The notes below the pieces were generated by a model. The model saw only the letters and a list, made by a program, of their open reading frames with translations, had not been told where the DNA came from and did not search any database. Shown one piece after another: positions 14,973 to 22,765 of a stretch of DNA of 43,795 nt (positions are counted from its first letter, which is position 1; each line of letters begins with the position of its first letter). The translations under genes and the position numbers were made by a program. The DNA is from Loktanella sp. 5RATIMAR09 (GTDB taxonomy: Bacteria; Pseudomonadota; Alphaproteobacteria; Rhodobacterales; Rhodobacteraceae): positions 1-43,795 of the forward strand of contig NZ_LJAL01000017.1 in the NCBI RefSeq assembly GCF_001419985.1, given 5' to 3'.

Positions 14973-15816
14973 TACAGGCGCAAACATCGCGGCTTCGGTG
15001 CGCCAGAGGCTTTTGAACCTTGCCCGCGCACAGGGTCAGGCCTTTGACGTCGTGCTGGTGGCCTTTGGCCTTGAACGGCTCATTTACCGTCTGTCCGTAT
15101 CTGCACATCGCGACCGTTTTGTCCTGAAAGGCGGTATGCTCGTGACCCTTTGGACCAAGGACACAGGCCGGTTTACCCGCGACGTGGATTTTTTGTCGTT
15201 CGGTGCCGAAGACGCGGAAACCCTGACGGCGGTTCTGGCCGAAATACTGGTCATCGACGCAGATGACGGCCTGATCTTTGACGACGCAGCCATCACGGCG
15301 GCACCGATCCGGGACGATCAGGTCTATGGCGGCATGCGCCTCAGGACGGTTGCCTTTCTGGGCAAGACGCGGATCCCGATCACGATTGATGTCGGCTTCG
15401 GCGATGCGCTTGGCACGCCCGACTACACGCTCAACTACGGCTCCCTGCTCGACTTTCCGCCCGCGTCGGTGCGCGCCTATTCCCCCGAAACGGTGATCGC
15501 CGAAAAGTTTCAGGCCATTGTGGCGCTTGGTATCATCAATGGGCGGATGAAGGATTACTATGACCTTTGGGCGCTGCCAAAGGCTGTTGCGCTCAACGCG
15601 GACGACCTGCGGAGCAGCATCGCAAAGACCTTTGCGCGGCGTCAAACAGACGTGCCGCAAACGCGGCCACCGGGCCTGAGCGTGGCCTTCGCTACCGACG
15701 CCGCAAAGTCTGCGCAGTGGCACGCCTACGCCGGGGCGACCGAAATCGCGGGCGTGGACCTTGTCGATGTTGTCAACGATATCTGGGCAACGCTTGCACC
15801 GGTCTGCGCGCCCTGA
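14965..15816 (+). CDS. abiEii: AbiEii-type toxin, nucleotidyltransferase
   Basis: A 283-residue member of the AbiEii/AbiGii toxin family, a DNA polymerase beta-like nucleotidyltransferase; characterised relatives modify tRNA acceptor ends with NTPs. Diagnostic motifs are present: FVLKGGML (Lys55) and FTRDVDFL (Asp73, Asp75), then IDVGFGDAL and SPETVIAEKFQAIVALG and GRMKDYYDLW, the family's motifs III-IV. All key residues are intact, so the toxin should be active. It is translationally coupled to abiEi and ends about 50 bases from the convergent repC. Confidence 0.9.
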   Translation: MADTGANIAASVRQRLLNLARAQGQAFDVVLVAFGLERLIYRLSVSAHRDRFVLKGGMLVTLWTKDTGRFTRDVDFLSFGAEDAETLTAVLAEILVIDADDGLIFDDAAITAAPIRDDQVYGGMRLRTVAFLGKTRIPITIDVGFGDALGTPDYTLNYGSLLDFPPASVRAYSPETVIAEKFQAIVALGIINGRMKDYYDLWALPKAVALNADDLRSSIAKTFARRQTDVPQTRPPGLSVAFATDAAKSAQWHAYAGATEIAGVDLVDVVNDIWATLAPVCAP

Positions 15817-15863
15817 CCCACGACGCAAGCCCCCTGCCCCGCCGCGCCGCGCACACACAGCCA

Positions 15864-17210
15864 TCACGCCGCCTGCCCGCTCAGCCTGCCGTAGAAACTG
15901 CGCTCGAGATGCAGCTCACCTGCGCCGGCTTTTTCGACCATCCCCCGCAGATATCCGCCCGGCGATGCCACTTCGCCTGCGGCGTGTTTGTCAAAGACCA
16001 AAACCAGCGCCGCCGTCGCGATCTGCGGCCCGAGCCGGTCCTGTGCGAGGTTCCAGGCATGTTCCGAAATGCCGATCATCGGCCGCAGTTGCCCTGCAAC
16101 ACGGTGCAGATCGCCCCAGTCTTTCAGATACCCGCCCATTCCGCGGGCCCATGACGCGAATTCCGGACAGGCCTGCATCACCGTGGTCAAATCAAGCGCC
16201 GCACCACGCTTTTTGCGCGTCTCGGCGACCCAATCCTCCAACGCGCTATCCACCTGCTTTTGGGGTGGGGCATCTGGCACCACGCCTGCGACGTTCTCTT
16301 TTTCTGAGGACTTACAGGTTACAGGATCAAGTTGGGTTGTAGTTCGTATATGAGGGTCGGAAATGACCTCCCTGGGGGCCATTTTCTGAGTCTGTTCAAT
16401 GGCTTCCCCACCGACCTCAGGGGTGTTGTCCACAACCGCATCCGCCCGCACTGCCCGCAGATAGGCGGACTCGACACGCCCCTGAAGCTCGCTGAACCAG
16501 CCCAGGAGCCGTTCCAGCGTCTCGGAGGCCACATTGCGGCGCGGCAGACGGCCCAGAAGCTCTTCGAAGAGGGTGGTCAGCTGCGCCCAGGGGCCTTTCA
16601 GCGCGCTGCTGAGGGCTGCATCGATCCGCGCGCGGATCATGCGGCGTGTCACCGTGATCTGGCGCTTGAGCCGCTGGCAGAGCGCACGTTCGGCCTGCAG
16701 TTCGGCATGCAACTGCTCGAACTCTGCGGCACGGGCCGATAATGGCGCCAGATCAAAGCCGTAAGCCTCGATAATGACGCCCTGTGCGTCCCTGTGGCCC
16801 CAGCGCTTTCCGTTGGGGCTGTCCTTGAAGGCGATCACGCCTGCCTCGGCCAAACGGCGCGCATGGCGTTTCAGCGCAGAGAGCGAAAATCCCGTCTGTT
16901 CCATCAGATAGGCGTTCGAGGCCCAGACAATCGGCCGCCTGCCCTCTTGCCAGTCCTGTGACTGCGTAAAGGCCCCCAGCGTATCAAGCAGCAGCAGATC
17001 ACCCGCCTTCAGGCCGATATGGGCGCCGACACGTTTGACCGCGACAAAGGCCCTGCCCTTCTCAACGGCAAGACCGGCCCCTTTTTGCGCCAGCTTATCC
17101 GCCTGCATCAGCGCAGGTGACACCCGCCGCCATCCATTTGGCGTAGCGTGACCGGTCCGGACCGCGCGCGGTCCGGTTGCCCCGTAGGGCGATTGCATAA
17201 AATCATCCAT
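15864..17210 (-). CDS. repC: Plasmid replication initiator RepC
   Basis: A 448-residue RepC, the initiator of repABC plasmids. The N-terminal domain shows GWRRVSPALMQADKLA, FVAVKRVGAHIGLKAGDLLLLDTLGAFT and SNAYLMEQTGFSLSALKRHARRLAEAG, a winged-helix region typical of RepC, with the expected C-terminal helical domain (RPMIGISEHAWNLAQDRLGPQIATAALVL). In repABC plasmids the origin usually lies within the repC coding region. It is last in the repABC operon, separated from repB by 205 bases that hold a counter-transcribed RNA. The start codon is preceded on the minus strand by a stem that could hide its leader. Confidence 0.95.
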   Translation of the reverse strand: MDDFMQSPYGATGPRAVRTGHATPNGWRRVSPALMQADKLAQKGAGLAVEKGRAFVAVKRVGAHIGLKAGDLLLLDTLGAFTQSQDWQEGRRPIVWASNAYLMEQTGFSLSALKRHARRLAEAGVIAFKDSPNGKRWGHRDAQGVIIEAYGFDLAPLSARAAEFEQLHAELQAERALCQRLKRQITVTRRMIRARIDAALSSALKGPWAQLTTLFEELLGRLPRRNVASETLERLLGWFSELQGRVESAYLRAVRADAVVDNTPEVGGEAIEQTQKMAPREVISDPHIRTTTQLDPVTCKSSEKENVAGVVPDAPPQKQVDSALEDWVAETRKKRGAALDLTTVMQACPEFASWARGMGGYLKDWGDLHRVAGQLRPMIGISEHAWNLAQDRLGPQIATAALVLVFDKHAAGEVASPGGYLRGMVEKAGAGELHLERSFYGRLSGQAA

Positions 17211-17220
17211 GTTTTTTCAG

Positions 17221-17253
17221 AACGCCGCAGATACCCGTTCGCCCGAAGGCGTT
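17221..17253 (-). promoter_or_regulatory. Stem-loop in the repC leader
   Basis: AACGCC (17221-17226) can pair with GGCGTT (17248-17253), and a tighter CGCC-CGAA-GGCG hairpin is nested in it (17240-17251). On the repC mRNA it lies directly before the start codon. In repABC systems, pairing between the ctRNA and this leader controls repC translation or termination. The same hairpin with its T6 tail reads as a terminator on the plus strand. Confidence 0.5.
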
Positions 17254-17258
17254 TTTTG

Positions 17259-17287
17259 TTGTGCGGTGATTCGGGGACTGCTAAGAT
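17259..17287 (+). promoter_or_regulatory. Promoter of the counter-transcribed RNA
   Basis: A sigma-70-like promoter: -35 TTGTGC at 17259-17264, a 17-base spacer and -10 TAAGAT at 17282-17287. It points opposite to repABC, from repC towards repB, as expected for ctRNA promoters. Confidence 0.6.
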
Positions 17288-17293
17288 TGAAGT

Positions 17294-17365
17294 GCGAAGA
17301 CAATCTGCGCCTTGTTTTATCTGGCGTTGCAGCCCTCGGAACTCCGGTTTCGAGGGTTTCTTTTT
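17294..17365 (+). ncRNA. Counter-transcribed antisense RNA of repABC (ctRNA)
   Basis: A predicted RNA of about 70 bases on the strand opposite to repABC, inside the repB-repC gap. It begins just after the -10 at 17282-17287 and ends at a strong terminator: CCCTCGGAAC (17333-17342) pairs with GTTTCGAGGG (17347-17356) over a TCCG loop with one G-U pair, followed by TTTCTTTTT. All studied repABC plasmids have such an RNA here; it lowers RepC synthesis and is a main incompatibility factor. Position, direction and terminator all agree; the 5' end is estimated. Confidence 0.75.
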
Positions 17366-17404
17366 GCGTTATCCTCCTTGTCTGCTCATGTCCTCACTGA
17401 AGCC

Positions 17405-17420
17405 GTTAACAGATGTTAAC
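17405..17420. other. parS-like palindrome, copy 3 (one mismatch)
   Basis: GTTAACAGATGTTAAC overlaps the repB stop codon (17416-17418). It differs at one position from the two perfect copies and from the repABC parS consensus GTTNNCNGCNGNNAAC. It is a likely weaker RepB binding site at the repB-repC border. Confidence 0.6.
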
Positions 17421-18384
17421 TGCCCTTACCCCCCGACCCGTTTTGAAATGACCGGTAGGATTCTGCGATCAGACGGTCGATGTTTTCATCGAACCAGTCT
17501 GCAAATGCTGTGGTGTCCCCTGCCCGCTTGACGGTCACGGTGACGGATGACTTTGTGGATTTCACAACCGCACCATCCACCGGCGCGCGCTGCGCGGGAC
17601 GGCTGTCTTTGGCTCCGCGTTTGCCCAAACCGCCCAGCACCGCTTGCAGACGCGCATCCGAACCTGCGTCCTCGGGTGCCTTTTGCAAGAGCTTCATCGC
17701 GTCCGTGTTGGTCAGCGCGCCACTTTCAAATGCCGCGGCAAGCGCCATCCATTTGGGGCGCCCTGCCCCATGTGCCGGACCAATCGCCTGCCCCACACGG
17801 TCCGGGATCAACCGGGCCACGCGTTCCAGTTGGGACAAGGTGTTCTTGCTGATCGACAAAGCCTGCTGCGCCTGTTCACGCGAATGCCCCTGTTCCAGAA
17901 TGGCCTGCGCAAAGCGGGCACGCTCGTAAAAGCTCAGATCCTGACGGCTGGCGTTCTCGAGCCCTTTGGCAATCAGCGCCTCGCTGTCGTCCAATGTGCG
18001 GATCAGCGCCTTGACCGGCACGCCAAGTTGCTGGCACGCCAGAATACGCCGCCGGCCATAGACAACCTCGAACCTGCCGTCGTGTTTACCTGCCGGTCGC
18101 AGCAGGACAGGCACTTGCTGGCCGCTTTGCTGGATGCTTTCCATAAGGTCCAGAACATCGCCCTCAGTGCTGTTAACAGCTGTTAACGCAAGCCTGTCCT
18201 GCGGACCCCACGGCAGGATCAACGCGGTATCAATCTCTTGAATACCGCCCAGACCGGCCCGCACCGACCCCACTGTCCCCTTGGGCAATGATCGGTGGGC
18301 ACGGTTTTGCCCGATCGGGGCCTGCCCTTCGGTCGCCGCGGAAATCGCGGCCATGATCCCGGTTTTGTTCTTGTTCAGTGCCAT
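17416..18384 (-). CDS. repB: Partition protein RepB (ParB family)
   Basis: About 322 residues from the ATG at 18384, which overlaps the repA stop in TGATG; an in-frame ATG at 18399 is possible. It has the ParB N-terminal block (VLDLMESIQQSGQQVPVLLRP), the ParB/Srx box VVYGRRRILACQQLG, a helix-turn-helix region (GHSREQAQQALSISKNTLSQLERVARLIPD) and the C-terminal FADWFDENIDRLIAESYRSF dimer region of RepB. It binds parS and recruits RepA for plasmid segregation. A perfect parS palindrome lies inside its coding sequence at 18172-18187. Confidence 0.95.
   Translation of the reverse strand: MALNKNKTGIMAAISAATEGQAPIGQNRAHRSLPKGTVGSVRAGLGGIQEIDTALILPWGPQDRLALTAVNSTEGDVLDLMESIQQSGQQVPVLLRPAGKHDGRFEVVYGRRRILACQQLGVPVKALIRTLDDSEALIAKGLENASRQDLSFYERARFAQAILEQGHSREQAQQALSISKNTLSQLERVARLIPDRVGQAIGPAHGAGRPKWMALAAAFESGALTNTDAMKLLQKAPEDAGSDARLQAVLGGLGKRGAKDSRPAQRAPVDGAVVKSTKSSVTVTVKRAGDTTAFADWFDENIDRLIAESYRSFQNGSGGKGS
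18172..18187. other. parS-like palindrome, copy 2 (inside repB)
   Basis: GTTAACAGCTGTTAAC is a perfect 16-base palindrome matching the repABC parS consensus GTTNNCNGCNGNNAAC, placed within the N-terminal coding part of repB. Confidence 0.85.
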
Positions 18385-19568
18385 CAGCGACGCCCCCATG
18401 CTTTCTGCACCAAGTTTGCAATATCAGATCCTACCGAATCCATACTGGAGCGCGCGCGGTCATACGTGCTGCGGGTCATGTCAGCGCGGGCGACCTCGTA
18501 GATCGACATCTTGAGCATCGACGCATCCGCAATGGCGGTACTGCGCAGCGCGGTGGAAGGGATAATCCGTTCCTGAAACAAGGCCCGCATCAACGAAACA
18601 ATCTGCTGGCTGGGAATGTCGCTGGGGTCGTCGCGGGTGATCAGGAAACTGAAAAAATCATGGTCCATGCGCACGCCCGTGTCTTCGATCACGCCCAGAT
18701 AGGCCGAGGTCATTTCGATAAACTGCTGGGTTGACGCCAGATCAAGCATGCTGGGCGTCATCGGCACCAGCACCGATGTTGCGGCAAACAAACCCGTCAG
18801 GGTCAGAAACCCGAGGGCAGGGGGGCTGTCGATGATGACGATGTCATAGTTGCCCTCGACAGGCGCAAGCGCGTTCGACAAACGCTCGAAAAACGCGGCA
18901 CCGCGTCCGGCGTTCACGGCTGTTTCGGTCTCGAATTCGCTCAGGATCAGACGGGCAGGGGCCAGATCAAGACCGGGAAAATAAGTATCAACAATCACGT
19001 CCGACAGGGGCAGGGGATCTTCGTAGCGCAGCGCGTCATAGATCGTCGGCCCGTCGAATTCCAATTCGGTCTGTAGCCCGCAAAACCCCGTCAGGCTACC
19101 CTGCGGGTCCAGATCAATCGCCAGCACACGGTAGCCGCTGAGCGCGAGGTAGTGGCACAGATGGATCGTCGCCGTCGATTTGGCCGACCCCCCCTTGAAA
19201 TTCATCAACTGGATGACCTGCAGCTTGTCACCTTCACGGCGGCCGGGCACATATTTGCCGGGGCTGCGCGATCCCGCCTCGAGCGCCTGACGCATCGCCC
19301 AGATTTCATCCCCCGAATAGGACCGGCGCCCGCCTGTGTTCACCGCAGGTTCCGGCAGGGATCCGTCGCTGTGGCACTTGCGCAGGAATTGGCCGGACAC
19401 GCCCAGCAGGTCGGCCGTTTCGGTGGCGCTGAACAGCCGCAAAGACTTGCGTTGATCCGGCGCGTAAACTTGTTGTAGATGCGTGGTCAGGGCGGTCTTC
19501 AGCCGCGCCGCCATTTGTTCGGTGACTTCGGACTGGGACGCGGCCGAGATCGGTGCTGTCTGAAACAT
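18384..19568 (-). CDS. repA: Partition ATPase RepA (ParA family)
   Basis: A 394-residue ParA-type Walker ATPase. The N-terminal DNA-binding region (LFSATETADLLGVSGQFLRKCHSDGSLP) is a MerR-like helix-turn-helix for autorepression. The deviant Walker A motif is MNFKGGSAKST (Lys125, Lys130), Walker A-prime is IDLDPQGS and Walker B is IVIIDSPPALG. RepA moves the RepB-parS complexes and represses the operon. The start at 19568 follows the repA-upstream region with parS at 19715. It is coupled to repB by a TGATG overlap. Confidence 0.96.
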   Translation of the reverse strand: MFQTAPISAASQSEVTEQMAARLKTALTTHLQQVYAPDQRKSLRLFSATETADLLGVSGQFLRKCHSDGSLPEPAVNTGGRRSYSGDEIWAMRQALEAGSRSPGKYVPGRREGDKLQVIQLMNFKGGSAKSTATIHLCHYLALSGYRVLAIDLDPQGSLTGFCGLQTELEFDGPTIYDALRYEDPLPLSDVIVDTYFPGLDLAPARLILSEFETETAVNAGRGAAFFERLSNALAPVEGNYDIVIIDSPPALGFLTLTGLFAATSVLVPMTPSMLDLASTQQFIEMTSAYLGVIEDTGVRMDHDFFSFLITRDDPSDIPSQQIVSLMRALFQERIIPSTALRSTAIADASMLKMSIYEVARADMTRSTYDRARSSMDSVGSDIANLVQKAWGRR

Positions 19569-19616
19569 GGTTGCTCATTTCCCGCTCAATGTTGCTTATT
19601 TGCGCAACTTGATTTC

Positions 19617-19647
19617 AGTTAAGCGATGATTCACCGTGCTAAGTCAA
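19617..19647 (-). promoter_or_regulatory. Candidate repA promoter
   Basis: On the minus strand a TTGACT -35 (19647-19642) is followed after 18-19 bases by CTTAAC/TTAACT, upstream of the repA start at 19568. The spacing is longer than ideal, so this is tentative. Confidence 0.35.
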
Positions 19648-19714
19648 GAAAAAATATCTACAGCTTGTCCGCTTCTGCGGGACTCACCCAAAATGTGGAA
19701 CGACAGGCGCGCGG

Positions 19715-19730
19715 GTTAACAGCTGTTAAC
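19715..19730. other. parS-like palindrome, copy 1 (upstream of repA)
   Basis: GTTAACAGCTGTTAAC is a perfect copy of the palindrome also found inside repB, about 146 bases upstream of the repA start. It matches the repABC parS consensus and is the most likely main centromere. Confidence 0.85.
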
Positions 19731-19751
19731 AGCGCCACTGGCGACGCAAAG

Positions 19752-19787
19752 AAGGCCCGCCACCGCGGGGACGAAATGGCGGGCCTT
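19752..19787. terminator. Hairpin between repA and DUF305 gene
   Basis: AAGGCCCGCCA (19752-19762) pairs with TGGCGGGCCTT (19777-19787) around a 14-base loop. It separates the replication region from the stress cargo and may act as an insulator or terminator. The rest of the 19569-20021 gap holds parS, promoters and no credible gene. Confidence 0.5.
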
Positions 19788-19964
19788 ATCCAACTGGGGA
19801 CTGTTGGATCAAAGACAGGGACAGCCGTCTTTGATGTGTAGGTGAAACGCACATGCCCGCAGATGGTTCCAAATTATTTTTCTGGCGGCGGGAGACCTGC
19901 GCAAACACGAACGCGTCTCGTGGCGTCGTTGCGCGGATCAGGGTCGGGCATACGCTGTGTTCAT

Positions 19965-19989
19965 GGAACGCACGCCAGAGCTATTCGTT
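19965..19989 (+). promoter_or_regulatory. EcfG-type promoter (GGAAC-N16-CGTT) for DUF305 gene
   Basis: Exact match: GGAAC 19965-19969 and CGTT 19986-19989, 32 bases before the ATG at 20022. Confidence 0.8.
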
Positions 19990-20021
19990 ATCCTGTCACA
20001 GCCACAAGCAGGAGGTTTCCG

Positions 20022-20579
20022 ATGACCGACGTGACAAACAACGCACAGCGCACAGATCAAAAACCCCACAACAACCACGCCGGTGGCGGTGGCGGGTATG
20101 CGCGCTTCTTTGCCATGATCGCCACATCGACAATTGTCATGTACGGGCTGATGTACCTCAATACCTATGCCGCCGATCATGTCTTTTTCTCGCAAACGCG
20201 GATGTGGATGGCGCTTTATATGGGCGGGGCGATGGCCGTTGTGATGCTGGCTTTCATGCTTGGGATGTATCGCAACCGGACAATGAACATTGCGATTTTC
20301 GCAGGCGCGGCGATCGCTTTCGCAACAAGTCTTTATCTCGTGCGGTCGCAGGACACAGTCGGTGACGTGGCGTGGATGAAGGCCATGATCCCACACCATT
20401 CAATCGCGCTTTTGACCAGTGAACGCGCCAATATTTCCGATCCGCGCGTGCGCGAGCTTGCTGACGCCATCATCGCGGCACAGCGGGCCGAGATTGCGGA
20501 AATGAAGCGCTACATCGCCGATATCGAGGCCAACGGGGACGCAGAGGCCGGAACCGCACGCCAGCCTGTTTCACAGTAG
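20022..20579 (+). CDS. DUF305 domain membrane protein
   Basis: A 185-residue protein with three hydrophobic segments (about 30-50, 62-85, 91-108) and a C-terminal DUF305 helix pair. The hallmark HH is seen in MKAMIPHHSIALLTSERA, followed by RELADAIIAAQRAEIAEMKRYI. DUF305 proteins resemble ferritin-like or copper-handling helical domains and often sit near metal-stress genes. The N-terminal tail is Asn/Gln/His/Gly-rich. The start at 20022 has CAGGAGG upstream. It has its own exact EcfG-type promoter. A metal-related role is possible but not shown. Confidence 0.88.
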   Translation: MTDVTNNAQRTDQKPHNNHAGGGGGYARFFAMIATSTIVMYGLMYLNTYAADHVFFSQTRMWMALYMGGAMAVVMLAFMLGMYRNRTMNIAIFAGAAIAFATSLYLVRSQDTVGDVAWMKAMIPHHSIALLTSERANISDPRVRELADAIIAAQRAEIAEMKRYIADIEANGDAEAGTARQPVSQ

Positions 20580-20620
20580 CACGAAAGACCACCCAACGCG
20601 CTGCATCCGTTGTTTTTGCA

Positions 20621-20645
20621 GGAACCAATGCCGATATGCCGCGTT
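20621..20645 (+). promoter_or_regulatory. EcfG-type promoter (GGAAC-N16-CGTT) for L,D-transpeptidase
   Basis: Exact match: GGAAC 20621-20625 and CGTT 20642-20645, 103 bases before the ATG at 20749. Confidence 0.7.
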
Positions 20646-20748
20646 AGGTGGCAAGGATTGTGAAGAAACAAGACCTGTGGTGCAGGACACATTTTGGAAA
20701 GCGTTGCGCCTTCCGCGGTGCCGCCCCCGCTGACCGAAAGAGGATACC

Positions 20749-21408
20749 ATGCTGACACGCCGCCATTTCATACAAACGTCGACCGCGCTTTTCGCAGCGA
20801 CCGCTTTGCCAAGCGGTCCAGCACATGCCGCGCGTGACCAGTGGGACACGTGGGATGCCATGGTCACGCCGCCAGACTATATCCCGACGCTCACCAACCC
20901 CTGGGGGCTGCATCCGCGGTTCATGCCGCAACGGGTTGTGGTGAACGCGGGGCTGGAACCGGGCGACATCCATGTCGATCCGGTGGCGCGCTACCTTTAC
21001 CATGTCGAAGAGGGCGGTTTTGCGATGCGCTACGGCGTCGCCATTGCGCGCGGTAACCTTTATGAACCGGGGGTCTACACCATCCGCCGCAAGGCGCGCT
21101 GGCCGCGTTGGACCCCGACCGCAGAGATGATCGCGCGCGATCCGCATCTTTACGCCCAATTCGCCGACGGCATGCCGGGCGGGCCGACCAACCCGCTGGG
21201 ATCCCGCGCGCTTTATCTTTTCGAAGGCAACAGGGACACCTACCTGCGCATCCACGGCACCCCAGAGCCACGGTCAATCGGCGGGCGGGCCAGCTCCGGC
21301 TGTGTGCGGATGGTCATGGCGCATATCAACGACATGTACGGGCAGGTACGCACCGGCAAGCGCGCGCATCTTTACAGCACAAACGACGTCGTCACCGCGA
21401 CAAGCTGA
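20749..21408 (+). CDS. L,D-transpeptidase (YkuD domain), exported
   Basis: A 219-residue exported enzyme that would make 3-3 peptidoglycan cross-links or attach lipoproteins to the wall. The signal peptide has a twin-arginine start (LTRRHFIQ) and an AHA cleavage site. The catalytic motif is intact: His169 in LRIHGTPEP and Cys185 in ASSGCVRM. Length is typical of small ErfK/YbiS proteins. It has its own EcfG-type promoter, in line with the known role of L,D-cross-links in envelope stress and stationary phase. Confidence 0.93.
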   Translation: MLTRRHFIQTSTALFAATALPSGPAHAARDQWDTWDAMVTPPDYIPTLTNPWGLHPRFMPQRVVVNAGLEPGDIHVDPVARYLYHVEEGGFAMRYGVAIARGNLYEPGVYTIRRKARWPRWTPTAEMIARDPHLYAQFADGMPGGPTNPLGSRALYLFEGNRDTYLRIHGTPEPRSIGGRASSGCVRMVMAHINDMYGQVRTGKRAHLYSTNDVVTATS

Positions 21409-21626
21409 CGGGGGTCAGTCTGCCAAAGGTCGATTCCGGTAGAGGCAGGACCGTATCTCAAGCGGTCATTGACCGTCCACGCGGCGAACTCTGACTACGC
21501 GCGCACTTTACGGATTTTCTGCAAGGCGGCGGATGTCTGCTATGATGGTAAAGGCAATGCCCTTTCAACAACTACCTGGGTTGTGAACGGACTTTGTGTG
21601 AGCCTCAATCACGGTGGTTTTTGAAC

Positions 21627-21822
21627 ACTCTAAACTATTGGTTTCGGACCTTGCTGCTGTTTTGGCAGATAATGAATTTAAAGAATTAGGATGGAACGAC
21701 TCTGGATATCCCTCAATCTGGAACACGTCTACTTGCACGTCGTCATTGAGTTGTCTTGGCTGAGCGGCAAGCTTGTCTTGACGAGCAGGACGACTTCAAC
21801 TCTCATTACAAAGAGATGGTAA
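21627..21822 (+). pseudogene. Possible frameshifted gene remnant in AT-rich gap
   Basis: In the 432-base gap at 21409-21840 one frame reads VVFEHSKLLVSDLAAVLADN and then ELGWNDSGYPSIW. A frame shifted by one base takes over near 21712 and reads LNLEHVYLHVVIELSWLSGK, ending at TAA 21820. The two halves look like one broken protein. No start with a ribosome binding site is visible and no family is recognised. The first part of the gap (21409-21600) shows nothing. Confidence 0.3.
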
Positions 21823-21840
21823 GGGTAAGGACATGCATCC

Positions 21841-22488
21841 ATGAAGTTAAACGCAGTCTTTTTGGTGATCTGCACAAGCCTGAGTGCTGCTTGCGTGCCT
21901 AATAGTCAGTTAGCTGAAAGATCCGTAACAACACCTGTCAACAAACAGCTTGTGGGCTTCACTAACGAAACGAAGGTGACGTTACATTCAGAGATCAAGC
22001 TCGCACGCGATGTCCAAGCAGAGTTCAACGGGTTCCGAGAAACGGGTGGGGTGTACGGTGCAATGTTTGTCACAGAGAATGGGCGCGCATTCTCGTGGCG
22101 GTCGCGTAGATTCTCCGTCGAAGATGCAATGGCTGCGGCTCAAGTCGATTGTGAGGCCTTCATTCAGCGAGCCTGCGTACTCTATGCTACACTCGGACCT
22201 GCCGCAGAGCCTGATGGTGAAGTGCTCATTCCAGATCAAAATAGAGACAATTGGCAAAAAGCCATTCGAGAAACTCAGCCTGGGAATTATATCGCCATAG
22301 CTACAAATAAGGCGGGCGCGTCTGGTTTCGCATGGGACTTCGGCAATGCTTCAGACGCTCGCATAGCGGCCATCGAAACATGTGAGCGTGACACAACCGC
22401 TAGATCCGAAGAGTCGATTGTGCGGGTCGTGTCCGCAAATGAGACGGCAGGCATCTACGAGTGCCGCATATTTGGTACCTTTAGGTAA
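21841..22488 (+). CDS. Hypothetical lipoprotein, AT-richer than neighbours
   Basis: A 215-residue protein with a lipoprotein signal peptide (MKLNAVFLVICTSLSAAC, lipobox LSAAC). The mature part holds two similar blocks: SWRSRRFSVEDAMAAAQVDC and AWDFGNASDARIAAIETC, each an aromatic strand followed by an A-x-x-x-C helix. This suggests a duplicated fold stabilised by cysteines. No family is recognised. AAGGA lies nine bases before the start. Codon use is AT-richer than the rest of the plasmid and no EcfG motif fits, so it is probably a later acquisition. Confidence 0.8.
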   Translation: MKLNAVFLVICTSLSAACVPNSQLAERSVTTPVNKQLVGFTNETKVTLHSEIKLARDVQAEFNGFRETGGVYGAMFVTENGRAFSWRSRRFSVEDAMAAAQVDCEAFIQRACVLYATLGPAAEPDGEVLIPDQNRDNWQKAIRETQPGNYIAIATNKAGASGFAWDFGNASDARIAAIETCERDTTARSEESIVRVVSANETAGIYECRIFGTFR

Positions 22489-22765
22489 ACGAGCTTCAAC
22501 AAAAGTATGGCACTGCTTTCTATTATTTCTGCATTTTTTCCAAAGCTGGCATTCGATAGTTTTTAGCGAAGTGATGCTCCGTCCGCATCGTGCACCTTCA
22601 ACGGGCTTAGCATCCAACGGCAGGCGTACCCATAAGGCCCGGTATTCGAGACTTCTCCCGTCCCATCTATCCGAGACGCCAAATTCGGCGTCGGACGTGT
22701 AAAGAGATGCGGTGAAGCGCTGTTACGTTGAACGTTCCTGCCCTCTACCGCAATCGCCCCCCACA

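Noticed and set aside
19626..19841. Open frame between repA and the DUF305 gene
   Set aside because: It runs through a parS palindrome and a long hairpin and has no ribosome binding site; better explained as regulatory DNA.
21720..21744. GGAAC-N16-CGTC upstream of the low-GC lipoprotein
   Set aside because: One mismatch in the invariant TT and AT-rich foreign context; also inside the putative gene remnant. Left out of the count.
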